A stretch of DNA of 64,000 bases, taken from contig NZ_JAVDDU010000004.1 in the NCBI RefSeq assembly GCF_030848505.1, forward strand, positions 62,001 through 126,000, written 5' to 3'. Below, piece by piece: positions 53,889 to 63,680 of the stretch. A program made the position numbers and the translations under genes. Below the pieces are notes generated by a model, which was not told the DNA's origin, did not search any database, and saw only the letters and a program-made list of their open reading frames with translations. Numbering within the stretch: position 1 is the stretch's first letter; every line of letters starts with the position of its first letter. The DNA comes from Marinimicrobium hydrolyticum (GTDB lineage: Bacteria; Pseudomonadota; Gammaproteobacteria; Pseudomonadales; Cellvibrionaceae).

Positions 53889-56753
53889 TTAGAGTTGCTG
53901 TAGGGCCAAGTCCAGGCGCTGCTCAAGCTCCGCCTTGATGCTCAAGTAATGACTCAATTGCAGCCCGCCCTGGGGGGCCAACAGATCCCGGCATTGAGAC
54001 AAGTCGAGATCAGTAATATAGCAGGGATAACGCTGGCCGCCTTGGCGACGCTCCAGAATGCAGACCGCCACAGCGGAAAACAGATCCTCCCCGTGTTCCA
54101 GCTCAGAGAACTCCTGCTCGTCGCAATAAATGGTGTAGTTGAGCCCTGAATCCAAGGCGGGTTCGGCGATGACCTGGATGCTGACAAAAGCCAGTTGATT
54201 GATGTCGCTGGTGATGCTGCGCGCCTCCAGGTAGCCGCGCCCGTTGTCTCCCTGCCACTCATAGAATTCCACCGAATAATCGCTCGCGGGCTCGCGAGTC
54301 AGATCCGGCACCAAATTCTGCCGAGTGAGCACAGAGAGAATAAAATAGTGTAAGGGCCTAAGCAGTGTCTGATGGCTGTAGTAGGGCATGTCCACGCTAA
54401 ACAACGAAGCCTTTTCGTCCAGCAGAGTGACTCTGGCCCGATCCTCCTCAACTTGATAGAGCACGTAAATTCCCGGCCGGCCGGCCACCTCGCACAACAG
54501 CTTTACGGGCTGGCCCATGAGTGCGTAACGGTCCACAACCAAGGGGCTGTATTCCAACTGGGGCGCGCTCAGTTTTTCCAACAGCGCGGAGCGGGTTTTG
54601 AAACGTAAAATTTGTGGCTGCTGTTGTACAAACTGCAGCAGCAGGTATTCGTCGCCGGTTTCCAGTAGGTAGCGGCTGTTGGCCGGGCGGGTACCGGAAT
54701 AGTAACAGCCGACCAAGTCGCGCCAGAGCTCTTCCAGGCGCTGAACCACCACCGGGCCCTGATGGGTATTCAGACAGCGAATGGTCAACTCTGGTGGTGC
54801 CAGTCCACGCCCCGGGGGCACTAGGCGGAAGTAAAACAAAAGGCTATTTACCAGCGGGTCTCTGCTGTAATTCCGGCACACAATTTCCCGCCAGCTGTTG
54901 ACCTGGACTATATCCACGGTGAGTACCAGATTTTCTCGCAGGCCACTGTAATCCAGTGCGTCCTGTCGGTTGCTGAGCAGGTGCAAGCCTTTTTTGCGCA
55001 ATGCCTGCTGCGGCTCCGCCCCCAGATTGAACACCATGAGCAATCGGTTCGGCACGGCGCCGCTTTTAAACGCTTCGTGAGCCGGCCTGGTCATGGGCAT
55101 CGGCAACCACTGGCGGAACGCTTGCAGTAAGTGCTGCTTCTGCGCTTCATCCAGCTCCCACTCAGCGCCATCCACGTCAAGACGGGTATTCATGCTGAGC
55201 ATGCCGTTGCAATAACACCAGAGAAACAGCTCTAAAAAATACCGGGATTTTTTAATCGCCGGGACCGTATTCGTGCGCCCCAATACGTCTGCACGGGCGC
55301 CGCGGTAAAGCTCCCAGAAACCGGGATTGCCCTCGGTATCGGGCTGGCGCATGAGACAGAGTGCCGGCTCTTCCAGGTCGTCCGAAATGCCCGGGTTTAA
55401 CCATTCCACTTTACCGGCTTTACGTTCGAAGGCCGCGTGCAGTTTTCGGCCCAGCACCATCAATTCTTCATCGCTGATGGTCGCATCCATGTGCGTGGCT
55501 TTGCTGATGCCACTGATCAGGCGATAGCTGGCACTGAGTTCGGAAACCAGAAATGTGCGTTCCGCAAGCACGTCGGGCGCTTTCCAGTGGCGGCGACTGT
55601 CAAGCATGTACACTTGGTGAGGGCGCCATCGCCATTCTGCCACCAGTGCTTCCAGCAATTGGCGCTGCCAGGATTTTTTCCCGCCAACAGGTGTGCGTGT
55701 CAGCGGTTTATTGACTTTAAAGTACAAACACCGGCGCACCAGCTCAAGGCGCTGCGTTTGCCCACGCCCGCGCAGGTAAGCCGCCAGGCGCCGGTAAACC
55801 ATAACGTACGCGTCCAGCTGGTTGGGGTCCGGTTCGCGCGCATAAAGGGCGGCTTTAAATTCCAGCGCCAGGGGTTCGCGTCCTTCGTCGGCGGCGTACA
55901 CTTCCAGCAGCAACAGTTTCAGCATGGATTTGTACGGCGCTTCTATGCCTTTGTACAAATGCCAAATGCCAGCACCCACGAATTCATTCATGGGCGTTTC
56001 CGAAACACCGCCAAAATCGATAACGTCGTTAGCGCGTACAAAACGCTGCCGCAATAAAGTGTCGGCGTAGGATTGGTAGTTCGCCTCTTGACTGGCGGGC
56101 ACGAACCACCACAGCGGTACCTTTCCCGCCAGCCAGAGCGCGGTGCGGTAGAACTCATCCAGCAGTAAATAATGTTGGGCGCTGCCACTGCCCTCGCTGG
56201 TCAAGTTACCCAGCTGGCCCAGTTGAAAACGGCTCGGGTCCATCAAAAAGAAGTGTACCTCCAGGCGAATGTGTTGTTCCGCCCAGCGAGACAAGTGCTG
56301 ACACTTAAGCCGTAACTGCGCCAGCTCCTCGCCGTTTAACGCGGGGTTGTGGCACACCCAGATATCCAGGTCACTGCTTTCGGACTGGCCAACGGTGCCC
56401 ACGCTGCCCATGATAAAAAGGGCATCAATACTCATCCGTCGTGTGGCTAGATCGCTGTTGTAGCGAAAGCTGCGCGCCTGCCCCTGCGCCCGCCGAAGAT
56501 CTTCTTTACTGGGTTTGTAGTGCGCGACACCGGAAGGCGTCTGATGAGAAACATACCCAGGTAGCATGGGGTGGTTAACGTGGAAAATTAACGGCAGGAG
56601 TTCTAAAAAGTCTTGTTGGCGCTCAGAAAGGCCCGTCAACGTACGCCGATAACGCTCGCGATTAAGAGCTACAAAACGCTGCTTAACGCGCTGCAATAAC
56701 TTGCGATCAATGCCGTCACTCAGGTCATGAATATCTATGACCTTTGCGCTCAT
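53889..56753 (-). CDS. cyaA: Class I adenylate cyclase
   Basis: Cytoplasmic adenylate cyclase (954 aa), source of cAMP for CRP control. The N-terminal half carries the catalytic signature GSVGTVGQSESSDLDIWVCH (Gly-Ser and the Asp-x-Asp metal pair). The C-terminal half is the regulatory region. The ATG at 56753 overlaps the upstream kinase stop by 4 bases; the in-frame GTG at 56765 is less likely. Enterobacterial cyaA stands beside cyaY and lptM; here a three-gene cassette intervenes and no cyaY is seen. Confidence 0.95.
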   Translation of the reverse strand: MSAKVIDIHDLSDGIDRKLLQRVKQRFVALNRERYRRTLTGLSERQQDFLELLPLIFHVNHPMLPGYVSHQTPSGVAHYKPSKEDLRRAQGQARSFRYNSDLATRRMSIDALFIMGSVGTVGQSESSDLDIWVCHNPALNGEELAQLRLKCQHLSRWAEQHIRLEVHFFLMDPSRFQLGQLGNLTSEGSGSAQHYLLLDEFYRTALWLAGKVPLWWFVPASQEANYQSYADTLLRQRFVRANDVIDFGGVSETPMNEFVGAGIWHLYKGIEAPYKSMLKLLLLEVYAADEGREPLALEFKAALYAREPDPNQLDAYVMVYRRLAAYLRGRGQTQRLELVRRCLYFKVNKPLTRTPVGGKKSWQRQLLEALVAEWRWRPHQVYMLDSRRHWKAPDVLAERTFLVSELSASYRLISGISKATHMDATISDEELMVLGRKLHAAFERKAGKVEWLNPGISDDLEEPALCLMRQPDTEGNPGFWELYRGARADVLGRTNTVPAIKKSRYFLELFLWCYCNGMLSMNTRLDVDGAEWELDEAQKQHLLQAFRQWLPMPMTRPAHEAFKSGAVPNRLLMVFNLGAEPQQALRKKGLHLLSNRQDALDYSGLRENLVLTVDIVQVNSWREIVCRNYSRDPLVNSLLFYFRLVPPGRGLAPPELTIRCLNTHQGPVVVQRLEELWRDLVGCYYSGTRPANSRYLLETGDEYLLLQFVQQQPQILRFKTRSALLEKLSAPQLEYSPLVVDRYALMGQPVKLLCEVAGRPGIYVLYQVEEDRARVTLLDEKASLFSVDMPYYSHQTLLRPLHYFILSVLTRQNLVPDLTREPASDYSVEFYEWQGDNGRGYLEARSITSDINQLAFVSIQVIAEPALDSGLNYTIYCDEQEFSELEHGEDLFSAVAVCILERRQGGQRYPCYITDLDLSQCRDLLAPQGGLQLSHYLSIKAELEQRLDLALQQL

Positions 56754-58894
56754 TGGTCTTGACACTCATCGTCATTCCGGTAACTGTCGCTAACATGCAT
56801 AACGGAAACATCCAGGCTTTGCCGAATCTCCACACAAAGGAGCTCGGGCTTTATCGGTTTACTGAGATAGCCGTTCATACCGGCCTCCAAACAGCGCTGC
56901 CGATCATCGCGCATGGCCTGGGCTGTGAGCGCGACAATGGGAATATCGGCGCGGTAGGCGCCGGCGCGAATCGTTCGAGTAGCTTCAAAGCCATCCAGCT
57001 CAGGCATTTCCAAATCCATTAGAATGACATCGAAGCCGTCCGGGTCCTCCTCCAGACATTCGAGCGCTTCACGTCCGTTCTCCGCTAGAGTGGCCACGGC
57101 CCCGAACTTTCTCAGCATCCCCAAGGCCACCAGCTGGTTGACTTTGTTGTCCTCCACCAGCAGCACTCGAACACCGATGAGTCCTGAGTCTGCACCCGTC
57201 TTTAAACCGTGCACTGTGTGCTCAAGCTGACCATTGAACACCTGGACCAGGGCGTCAAACAAACGCGATTCGCTAATGGGCTTGCTGAGAAAGGCATCAA
57301 TTGCATCCGCCGTGACGTATGACTCAAATATTTCGTCGCGATGGTAAGAGGAAATAAGAAACACGTAAGGTTTGCGGGTAAGGGAGTGATCTGCCTTAAT
57401 TAAGTTGGCAGCCTGAAGCCCGTTAGTCCGGGGCATCTTGTAGTCCATCAGCACCAGATCGTAGGGCTTGCCTTCCAAGGTGGCCTGCCGAAGAATTGCC
57501 AATGCTTCGTCAGCGCTATGGGCTGAGTCTGCAGCCATGTTCATACCCTCGAGGGTATTGGCAAGTATATCTCGGGCCAGCAAGTTGTCGTCGACAATCA
57601 GTGCGCGTAAATTTTCAAAGCGGTGCGGCTCATCCTGCAGTACTCTAGCGCCAATATGGCTGTGCTCAAATTCGATACTGAAATGCACACTGCAGCCGCG
57701 GCCCAATTCGGTATCAATGTGCATGCAACCATTCATCAAACTCACCAGATGATGGCAAATGCTCAAGCCAAAACCGGCTCCAGCCTCGGTCAACTGCTCG
57801 CCTTTGGTCTGCAGTAACGTCAGCAGCCGCTGCGCCTGCTTAGGGCACATGCCAACACCAAAATCGGTAACGGAAAAGTTCAGCACTACCGATGCCTGAT
57901 CACTGTGTTCCAATTCAGCTTTCACCAGCACTCGCTTGCCACCGGAGTGTTCAAGCGCATTGTTCACAAGATGACTCAAGATTTGCGTCAACCGGGGCGC
58001 GTCACCACGATAGAAACGTGGCACGGCGCGATCAATGTCATAAATAATTTCCACATCGCGATGAAATGCACTGACCTCAAACAAGCGCGATAAGCGCTCG
58101 AGCACCAATTCCAAATCAAAATGAGCGTGCTCAAGAATAATCTTGCCGGTTTCCAGTTTGGAAAAATCTAACAGCTGGTTGACGATGTGCAGCAGCGAGT
58201 CAGAAGCCGCGTTCATGCTGTCCAGATAACCCCGCTGTTGCCGGGTCAGTTTGGTGTCCTGGAGCAAGTGCCCCAAGCCCACCATGGCATTTAAGGGCGT
58301 GCGTATCTCGTGACTCATGCGCGCCAGGAACTCGCCTTTGGTTTTATTCGCCAAATCGGCTTGGGTTTTGGCGGACAGCAATTGCTCTTGTGTTTGCACG
58401 AAGTCCGTAATGTCCGCATTCACCCCGACACAGCGACGGGGCCGGCCTTGCTCATCCCGCTCAAAATACTTAGCGCGGCAGTAGACCCATACCACCTGGC
58501 CATCCTTGTGGCGCATCCGAAACTCCAGGGTGAAATTTTCTCGCCCGGCTTCTAGCGCCGCTTGAACCTGTCGCCGGACGTTCTCGCCATCCTCGGGCAG
58601 CACGAACACTTCATGAAAGGTTTGCAGGGTCTGGGGCAGATGGTCTTCGTGATACCCGATCATGCGCAGGTAACTGGGGCTGTAATAAACCTTGTCAGTG
58701 ATAAGATCCCAGTCCCACAGGCCGTCCCGTGAGGCCTCCATAGCGTACTGGAAAAGGGTATCCCGTGCGGCCAGCTTTTCCATCTGCCGCTGGGCTCCCT
58801 CTTGGGCGCTTACTTGAGCCTGCAAGCTAGCCAACTCAGATTCAAGTTGCTGAATGCGTTTATGGGGGGGAATTTTGTCCGAGCCCTTCGTCAT
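56750..58894 (-). CDS. Hybrid sensor histidine kinase with PAS and two receivers
   Basis: Soluble kinase (714 aa). An N-terminal coiled-coil (KRIQQLESELASLQAQVSAQ) precedes a PAS/PAC unit (FQYAMEASRDGLWDWDLITD). HisKA follows with FLARMSHEIRTPLNAMVGL, then HATPase with N-box HLVNNALEHSGG and G-boxes DFGVGM and GAGFGLSIC. Two receivers follow, with phospho-Asp in LVLMDYKMPRTNG and ILMDLEMPELDG. No membrane helix and no Hpt domain, so a separate phosphotransfer protein is needed. ATGA overlap with cyaA hints that cAMP synthesis and this sensor are coexpressed. The open frame reaches 58954, but the ATG at 58894 is the better start. Confidence 0.93.
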   Translation of the reverse strand: MTKGSDKIPPHKRIQQLESELASLQAQVSAQEGAQRQMEKLAARDTLFQYAMEASRDGLWDWDLITDKVYYSPSYLRMIGYHEDHLPQTLQTFHEVFVLPEDGENVRRQVQAALEAGRENFTLEFRMRHKDGQVVWVYCRAKYFERDEQGRPRRCVGVNADITDFVQTQEQLLSAKTQADLANKTKGEFLARMSHEIRTPLNAMVGLGHLLQDTKLTRQQRGYLDSMNAASDSLLHIVNQLLDFSKLETGKIILEHAHFDLELVLERLSRLFEVSAFHRDVEIIYDIDRAVPRFYRGDAPRLTQILSHLVNNALEHSGGKRVLVKAELEHSDQASVVLNFSVTDFGVGMCPKQAQRLLTLLQTKGEQLTEAGAGFGLSICHHLVSLMNGCMHIDTELGRGCSVHFSIEFEHSHIGARVLQDEPHRFENLRALIVDDNLLARDILANTLEGMNMAADSAHSADEALAILRQATLEGKPYDLVLMDYKMPRTNGLQAANLIKADHSLTRKPYVFLISSYHRDEIFESYVTADAIDAFLSKPISESRLFDALVQVFNGQLEHTVHGLKTGADSGLIGVRVLLVEDNKVNQLVALGMLRKFGAVATLAENGREALECLEEDPDGFDVILMDLEMPELDGFEATRTIRAGAYRADIPIVALTAQAMRDDRQRCLEAGMNGYLSKPIKPELLCVEIRQSLDVSVMHVSDSYRNDDECQDQ

Positions 58895-59194
58895 GGGTTG
58901 CCGCGCCTCACCGTATAGCCTGCTGACTTGTGCAAAATGTTGCCTCCCTTGCACTTCGTCGAGGCCAAGCGAACCCAGAACGAATGCGGCTGAAGAGTCC
59001 TATGGATGCCTCTTTTTACCCGTCGCCACAAAGGGTACTACTCTGTGACTGCGGGAGTGCCCGTTAGTTATCGGAATTGAGGCGCACACCTTTATAAGGC
59101 TAGATCATTTTGGGCCCTTTGCCAAAGGCAGGGGCCGAATTGGGCTATGATGGCCTAACCGAAACTTGGTGATTTTTAACACGGAAAGAGGGTT

Positions 59195-60658
59195 ATGGAA
59201 AAGCTGTTGACGCCTCGCCAAGGGGCCGCGCTAGCGGGCCTGCTGGGCTTTATTGCCACATGGGTACTGGAGGCTCCCACGGGCTTGAGTACTGACGCTT
59301 GGCGGGCATTGGGCCTGACCTGGCTGATGGCCGTATTTTGGATTGCCGAGGTACTGCCGTTGGCGGTAACGGCACTGCTGCCCATTCTTTTGGCCCCCAC
59401 CCTGGGCTTGAGCCCGGTAGACAGCGTGACGCGCAGTTATGCGCACCCGTTGATCTTCCTGTTCCTGGGCGGCTTTATTCTTGGTATGGCCATGGAGCGC
59501 TGGCGCCTGCACGAGCGCATCGCCCTAGGTACGCTAAGTATTTTAGGCGGCACACCAGCCAGAGAATTGGCGGGCTTTATGCTCGCCACCGCCTTTTTAA
59601 GCATGTGGGTCAGTAACACGGCCACGGCGATTATGATGCTCCCCATCGCTCTGTCGGTGGTGCATTTGCGCGGCGCCCCGGCGGCGAGTGAGGGCAACCC
59701 CTACGCCGTGGCTCTGCTGCTGGGTATCGCCTACGCCGCCAGCATTGGCGGCATCGCCACCTTAATCGGTACGCCCCCGAACGCGCTTCTGGCCGCCTAC
59801 CTTTCTGACCAGCACGGCATAGCGATTGGCTTTGCCCGTTGGATGCTCATAGGCGTACCCGTGGCACTGACCATGCTCGCCCTGGCGTGGTTCTGGCTGG
59901 CGTTCGCTGTGGCCAAGGGCGCAACTGCGGGCACGGATCAGCCCGGCACGGGAGGTAAGCAGAGTCATGCCATTCTGCGCCAGCGCCTGGCGGAGCTGGG
60001 CGCACTCACCCGCATGGAGTGGCGCGTCGCGCTGGTATTTTGCGCAACGGCGCTGGCATGGATTTTTCAGCCGCTACTGGCTCGCGCCATGCCGGGTGCA
60101 GGGATTACGGACACCGGTATTGCCATTGCCTGCGCCATACTCCTGCACTTGCTGCCGGCTGGCGACGGCAAAGGATCAAGGCTGATGGATTGGGAAACCA
60201 GCCAGCGCCTGCCCTGGGGGGTACTGCTGTTGTTTGGTGGCGGTTTGGCGTTGGCGGGGATTATTCAGGATTCCGGCCTGGCCAAGGCCATTGCCGAACA
60301 GTTAAGCGTCCTGGCAGGGGTACCAGTACTGCTGGCGATAGGGGTGGTTACCCTGACGGTGATATTTTTAACGGAAGTCACCAGCAACACCGCCACGACA
60401 GCGGCCTTTTTGCCGCTGTTGGGCGCTTTAGCCCTGTCCATAGGTTTACCAGTGGAGGCTCTGGTAATTCCCGCCGCCATCGCGGCCAGTTGCGCCTTTA
60501 TGCTGCCGGTGGCGACGCCACCCAACGCCATCGTCTTTGGTTCCGGCGAGTTAAGCATCAAGCAAATGGCCTCGGCGGGACTGGTGCTTAATTTGGCCGG
60601 TTTGTTAGCGGTCACACTCGCGGGCGGCCTCTTGGTTCAGTGGGGCATATTCAGCTGA
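59195..60658 (+). CDS. DASS (SLC13) family anion transporter
   Basis: Inner-membrane sodium:carboxylate (or sulfate/phosphate) symporter of 487 aa. The two signature SNT motifs are present, in FLSMWVSNTATAIMM and EVTSNTATTAAFLP; they shape the sodium and substrate sites in known structures. Helical re-entrant regions repeat in the two halves. GAGGG lies just before the ATG. Likely substrate is a dicarboxylate such as succinate or malate, but this cannot be set from sequence. Monocistronic. Confidence 0.92.
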   Translation: MEKLLTPRQGAALAGLLGFIATWVLEAPTGLSTDAWRALGLTWLMAVFWIAEVLPLAVTALLPILLAPTLGLSPVDSVTRSYAHPLIFLFLGGFILGMAMERWRLHERIALGTLSILGGTPARELAGFMLATAFLSMWVSNTATAIMMLPIALSVVHLRGAPAASEGNPYAVALLLGIAYAASIGGIATLIGTPPNALLAAYLSDQHGIAIGFARWMLIGVPVALTMLALAWFWLAFAVAKGATAGTDQPGTGGKQSHAILRQRLAELGALTRMEWRVALVFCATALAWIFQPLLARAMPGAGITDTGIAIACAILLHLLPAGDGKGSRLMDWETSQRLPWGVLLLFGGGLALAGIIQDSGLAKAIAEQLSVLAGVPVLLAIGVVTLTVIFLTEVTSNTATTAAFLPLLGALALSIGLPVEALVIPAAIAASCAFMLPVATPPNAIVFGSGELSIKQMASAGLVLNLAGLLAVTLAGGLLVQWGIFS

Positions 60659-60707
60659 GGGCCCGAGTAACAACCAGCCAACGATCGAACAAAAAACACT
60701 CAAAAAA

Positions 60708-60736
60708 TTACCATTGGTGGTCTTTGACGCTATAAT
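60708..60736 (+). promoter_or_regulatory. Promoter before the LuxR-type gene
   Basis: TTACCA at 60708-60713, a 17-base spacer, and TATAAT at 60731-60736. The ATG is 116 bases further right, leaving a leader of about 110 bases. Confidence 0.5.
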
Positions 60737-60852
60737 CAGCAACAGGCCATGGTCCGGCGCTGATGCAGCCAGCAAGGAATTACGGCACAAGGTTCCCGCA
60801 ATAGATGGGGTTCAGGCGAGGTTTCGCGCCTTCTGCACGGTAAAGAATAACA

Positions 60853-61965
60853 ATGAAGATCAACGAAGAGCGGTGGTTGGCCGTGGTGGATCAGTTCCAC
60901 GCCGCCGCGATGGGGGAGAGCGGATGGGTGGATTCCCTGTCCGCCCTGGCTTTGGCTACTGGATCACGGGCGGGGGAGCTGATTGGCCTTGGCTCGGCGC
61001 ATACCATTCCTTTCCACTGGTTCTCTGGCCTGGAGCAAGAGTGGTTTGATGACTTCCTGGCCTACGACGGCGGCAACCCGGCGGTCAATCCTTTTATCCG
61101 CGTCGGCTCTCAGTGCGCGCCGCTGCAAGTACGCTCCAGTGAGGAGTTTGTCACGAAAGAGGAACGGCGCAGTAACCCGTTTCTTACTGAGCATCTCGCC
61201 CGCTTCGATGCGCCCTACATATGCCTTACCCCTCTGGTGAAAGATCCCGGCTCGCTGGTCGGGCTGGCAGTAATTCGAAGCTCAAGTGACGGAGAAATCA
61301 CCCCCGAGCAGCGCGCCATTTTTACTTCCATCGCACCCCATGTACGCTCAGCCGTGCGCGCGCAAACCATCCTGGAGAATCAAGGCGCCCAGCTTATGGC
61401 GGGAACCTTGGAAGCCCTGTCCATGGCCGTGTTCGTGTGCGATTCCTCTGGCCGGGTGCGGAGCCTGACACCGAACGCTGAAATCCTAGTAGGCCGTTCG
61501 GGGCCGTTGCGATTAAAAGGCGGCACGTTGACTACGTCGAACCAAGTCGACACCCGAGCGCTGGCTGACGCCATTCGAGCAGCCGGAAGAGAACTACGCC
61601 CCGGCGCCCCCCATTCGGCCACTGTGTTGGTGCGCGGACTGAACGGTGAACCCACAGTTCTGGAGGTCATTGCGGTACCCCGTCGGGAAAACGCCTTCAG
61701 TTTTGAACCGCGCGTACTGGTGGTGGCGAAAGGGTCGGCGACCGAAACTTCTTCCGTAAAATTATTGTTAAAAGCCGCCTACGGACTTACGGATGCAGAA
61801 GCTCTGGTTGCCCTGGCACTGGCCGATGGACTAGCGCCCGAGCAGATTGCCGCCCAACGCAGTGCGGCGATAAGCACTGTGCGTAAGCAAATTGCTTCGG
61901 TCTATGAGAAGTTGGGTGTGCACCGACAGATCGAGTTGATCGCGCATATTCACCGGCTGCGCTAA
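60853..61965 (+). CDS. LuxR-type transcriptional regulator
   Basis: DNA-binding regulator (370 aa). The C-terminal LuxR-type helix-turn-helix is seen in LTDAEALVALALADGLAPEQ, then IAAQRSAAISTVRKQIASVY and the end ELIAHIHRLR. The first 170 residues have no family I can name and the middle (about 180-290) looks PAS-like (ALSMAVFVCDSSGRVRSLTP). No autoinducer-domain motif of quorum-sensing LuxR is seen. The neighbouring binding protein is convergent, 135 bases away; no target is evident. Signal unknown. Confidence 0.86.
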   Translation: MKINEERWLAVVDQFHAAAMGESGWVDSLSALALATGSRAGELIGLGSAHTIPFHWFSGLEQEWFDDFLAYDGGNPAVNPFIRVGSQCAPLQVRSSEEFVTKEERRSNPFLTEHLARFDAPYICLTPLVKDPGSLVGLAVIRSSSDGEITPEQRAIFTSIAPHVRSAVRAQTILENQGAQLMAGTLEALSMAVFVCDSSGRVRSLTPNAEILVGRSGPLRLKGGTLTTSNQVDTRALADAIRAAGRELRPGAPHSATVLVRGLNGEPTVLEVIAVPRRENAFSFEPRVLVVAKGSATETSSVKLLLKAAYGLTDAEALVALALADGLAPEQIAAQRSAAISTVRKQIASVYEKLGVHRQIELIAHIHRLR

Positions 61966-62100
61966 GCTAAAGAATCAAAAGTGGCCCTCCCAGGCCAGAA
62001 GCAATCCTTTCAAGCATAGTACCGACGCGCTCAGCAGCGCGCATACCCAATATTGGGTAAAAATACACAATAATCGATCGCAGAAGCCTACTGCTCAGCG

Positions 62101-63051
62101 TTAATCCCGAGCGGGATTGGGATCTTTCGGGGGAAGGAGGGGTTCGAACCAGAGTTCCGCACGCTCCAGGGGCGTTTGCTCTGTAAGCAGGGGATTCTCC
62201 AACCGCAACACCGTTCGGCTACTCAGGTTCGTGCGTTCAATGTCTGCTCCAAAATGGGCCATAAAGATTGTGTCGAACGAACCGTCGGCTATAGCGATGT
62301 TCAGGCCTTTCTCCACGGCCTCGGCCAGCTTGTCATTCTCCCTGGCGACGAAAAAGTAGTAGGCGGTCGGGTAGTGAAGGGCGAGCGTTTGTTCCAGCAC
62401 CAGGCCCTGATTGGAGAATTGCACCAGTTCGTTTTGGACTTCCATGGCACTGCGCGGAAAATAATCCACCCGGCCGGATGACAACATTCTGAACATCCCT
62501 TCCCAACTCGCCGAACGAATGACGGAAAAGCCGTTGCGCTGCAAAATGGGGGTATCTGGCCAGTCGTGGCCCTGAACGGTCCTCAGTTCTTTCAATTCCT
62601 CCACGCTGGATATACCCGCAAAGCGCTCTTGATCCTTTTCATTAATCAGGAACACCCGCCAGCCGATCATCCCCTTAAAAAGCGGGATACGGATAGGGCG
62701 CAGGCGCGTTTCCCGCTGCCTATTGGTGTGCAGCCAATGAATATCGTATATGCCCTTGGCCAGTGACAGTTCGCTGCGGATTTCTCGAAACTCGGGCAAG
62801 ATTACGGTTTCAAACCGGTAATCAAGGCCGGCCTTGTCCAAGGCAAGTGTTAGGAGTTCCAAATAATAGTCGTGGTTGTACTGCTGACCGTTGTCGTTGG
62901 TCAAGACGGGATAGCGAACCACAAGTGTATCCGCCACTACCTTTTCGGCAGGGGCTGCCTGGCTCGTTGCGGCCAGCAGCCACAGGAGACAGGCGAACGC
63001 ATTGGGAGGAGCAGCTCTAATGGCTGTCTTAGTGCGCCTAATAAACCTCAA
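62101..63051 (-). CDS. Second orphan periplasmic binding-like protein
   Basis: Secreted protein (316 aa), a paralogue of that at 2844-3728. A basic start and hydrophobic segment (AFACLLWLLAATSQAAPA) act as signal. Shared stretches include LRTVQGHDWPDTPILQRNG, RVDYFPRSAMEV and LALHYPTAYYFFVA, then a GLNIAIADGSFD end near the same place. No ABC transporter adjoins. TTG is the only start that leaves a complete signal, with AAGGGG 5 bases upstream. It may bind an amino-acid-like ligand and report to something not coded here. Confidence 0.83.
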   Translation of the reverse strand: MRFIRRTKTAIRAAPPNAFACLLWLLAATSQAAPAEKVVADTLVVRYPVLTNDNGQQYNHDYYLELLTLALDKAGLDYRFETVILPEFREIRSELSLAKGIYDIHWLHTNRQRETRLRPIRIPLFKGMIGWRVFLINEKDQERFAGISSVEELKELRTVQGHDWPDTPILQRNGFSVIRSASWEGMFRMLSSGRVDYFPRSAMEVQNELVQFSNQGLVLEQTLALHYPTAYYFFVARENDKLAEAVEKGLNIAIADGSFDTIFMAHFGADIERTNLSSRTVLRLENPLLTEQTPLERAELWFEPLLPPKDPNPARD

Positions 63052-63266
63052 AGTGGCCCCTTGTTCATTTTTTAACCGGCACTGAGCTCAGAATACCGAC
63101 AACTTGCGGCTACGCCAATAAGTATAGTCGCCCGTTGGCAAAACGTGGCACTCGACTCTACCGAAAGCGGCATTCAACACCCTGCTTCAGGAAGTGGACA
63201 TTGCGCTGAAGACACTGTCAAAGTTCACAGGGACGAGGTTTTCATCACTCACCAAGAGGGCAAGTT

Positions 63267-63578
63267 ATGCAAATCCAAGTGAATACGGACAACAACATCC
63301 AGGGACAACAATCGCTGGCAGAAAGAGTGAGAGAGACAGTGGTGTCGAATCTTGGCCGCTTCGAGCGCCAGATTACCCGGGTGGAGGTGCACCTGAGCGA
63401 CGAAAACGGTGCGAAGTCCGGTGCGCAGGACAAGCGCTGCCTGATGGAGGTTCGCTTAGGCGGGCGGCAACCTATGGCGGTTACGGACCAATCCGACTCG
63501 CTGGAGCAGGCGATCAATGGCGCCGCCAAAAAGATGAAAACCGCCCTGGGTAGCACCTTGGGGCGCCTAGATCGCTAA
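63267..63578 (+). CDS. Short HPF/RaiA-type ribosome-associated protein
   Basis: Protein of 103 aa with the sigma-54-modulation/HPF fold: strand-helix start MQIQVNTDNNIQGQQSLAER, then LGRFERQITRVEVHLSDENG and KRCLMEVRLGGRQPMAV. The short type without the long C-terminal extension binds the 30S decoding area and helps hibernation in model organisms. GAGGGCAAG lies before the ATG. It stands alone, not by rpoN as in E. coli. Role in stress or stationary phase is inferred from family. Confidence 0.9.
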   Translation: MQIQVNTDNNIQGQQSLAERVRETVVSNLGRFERQITRVEVHLSDENGAKSGAQDKRCLMEVRLGGRQPMAVTDQSDSLEQAINGAAKKMKTALGSTLGRLDR

Positions 63579-63588
63579 AATAGCGGCC

Positions 63589-63615
63589 CGAGCCGAGGCC
63601 CAGTGCCTTGGCTCG
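63589..63615 (+). terminator. Possible terminator after the HPF-like gene
   Basis: Ten-base arms CGAGCCGAGG and CCTTGGCTCG with one G-U pair and a 7-base loop, 10 bases past the stop. Weak U-run follows (AGGTTT). Confidence 0.45.
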
Positions 63616-63680
63616 AGGTTTCAACAAAGCTATAAGCTATTGCCAACACCCAGGTGCTGGCGCCGGCTCACCGGTGAGCC

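Noticed and set aside
62135-62155. GGTTCGAACC stretch resembling a tRNA T-arm
   Set aside because: It lies within the coding sequence of the second binding protein, with no acceptor stem or anticodon arm around it.
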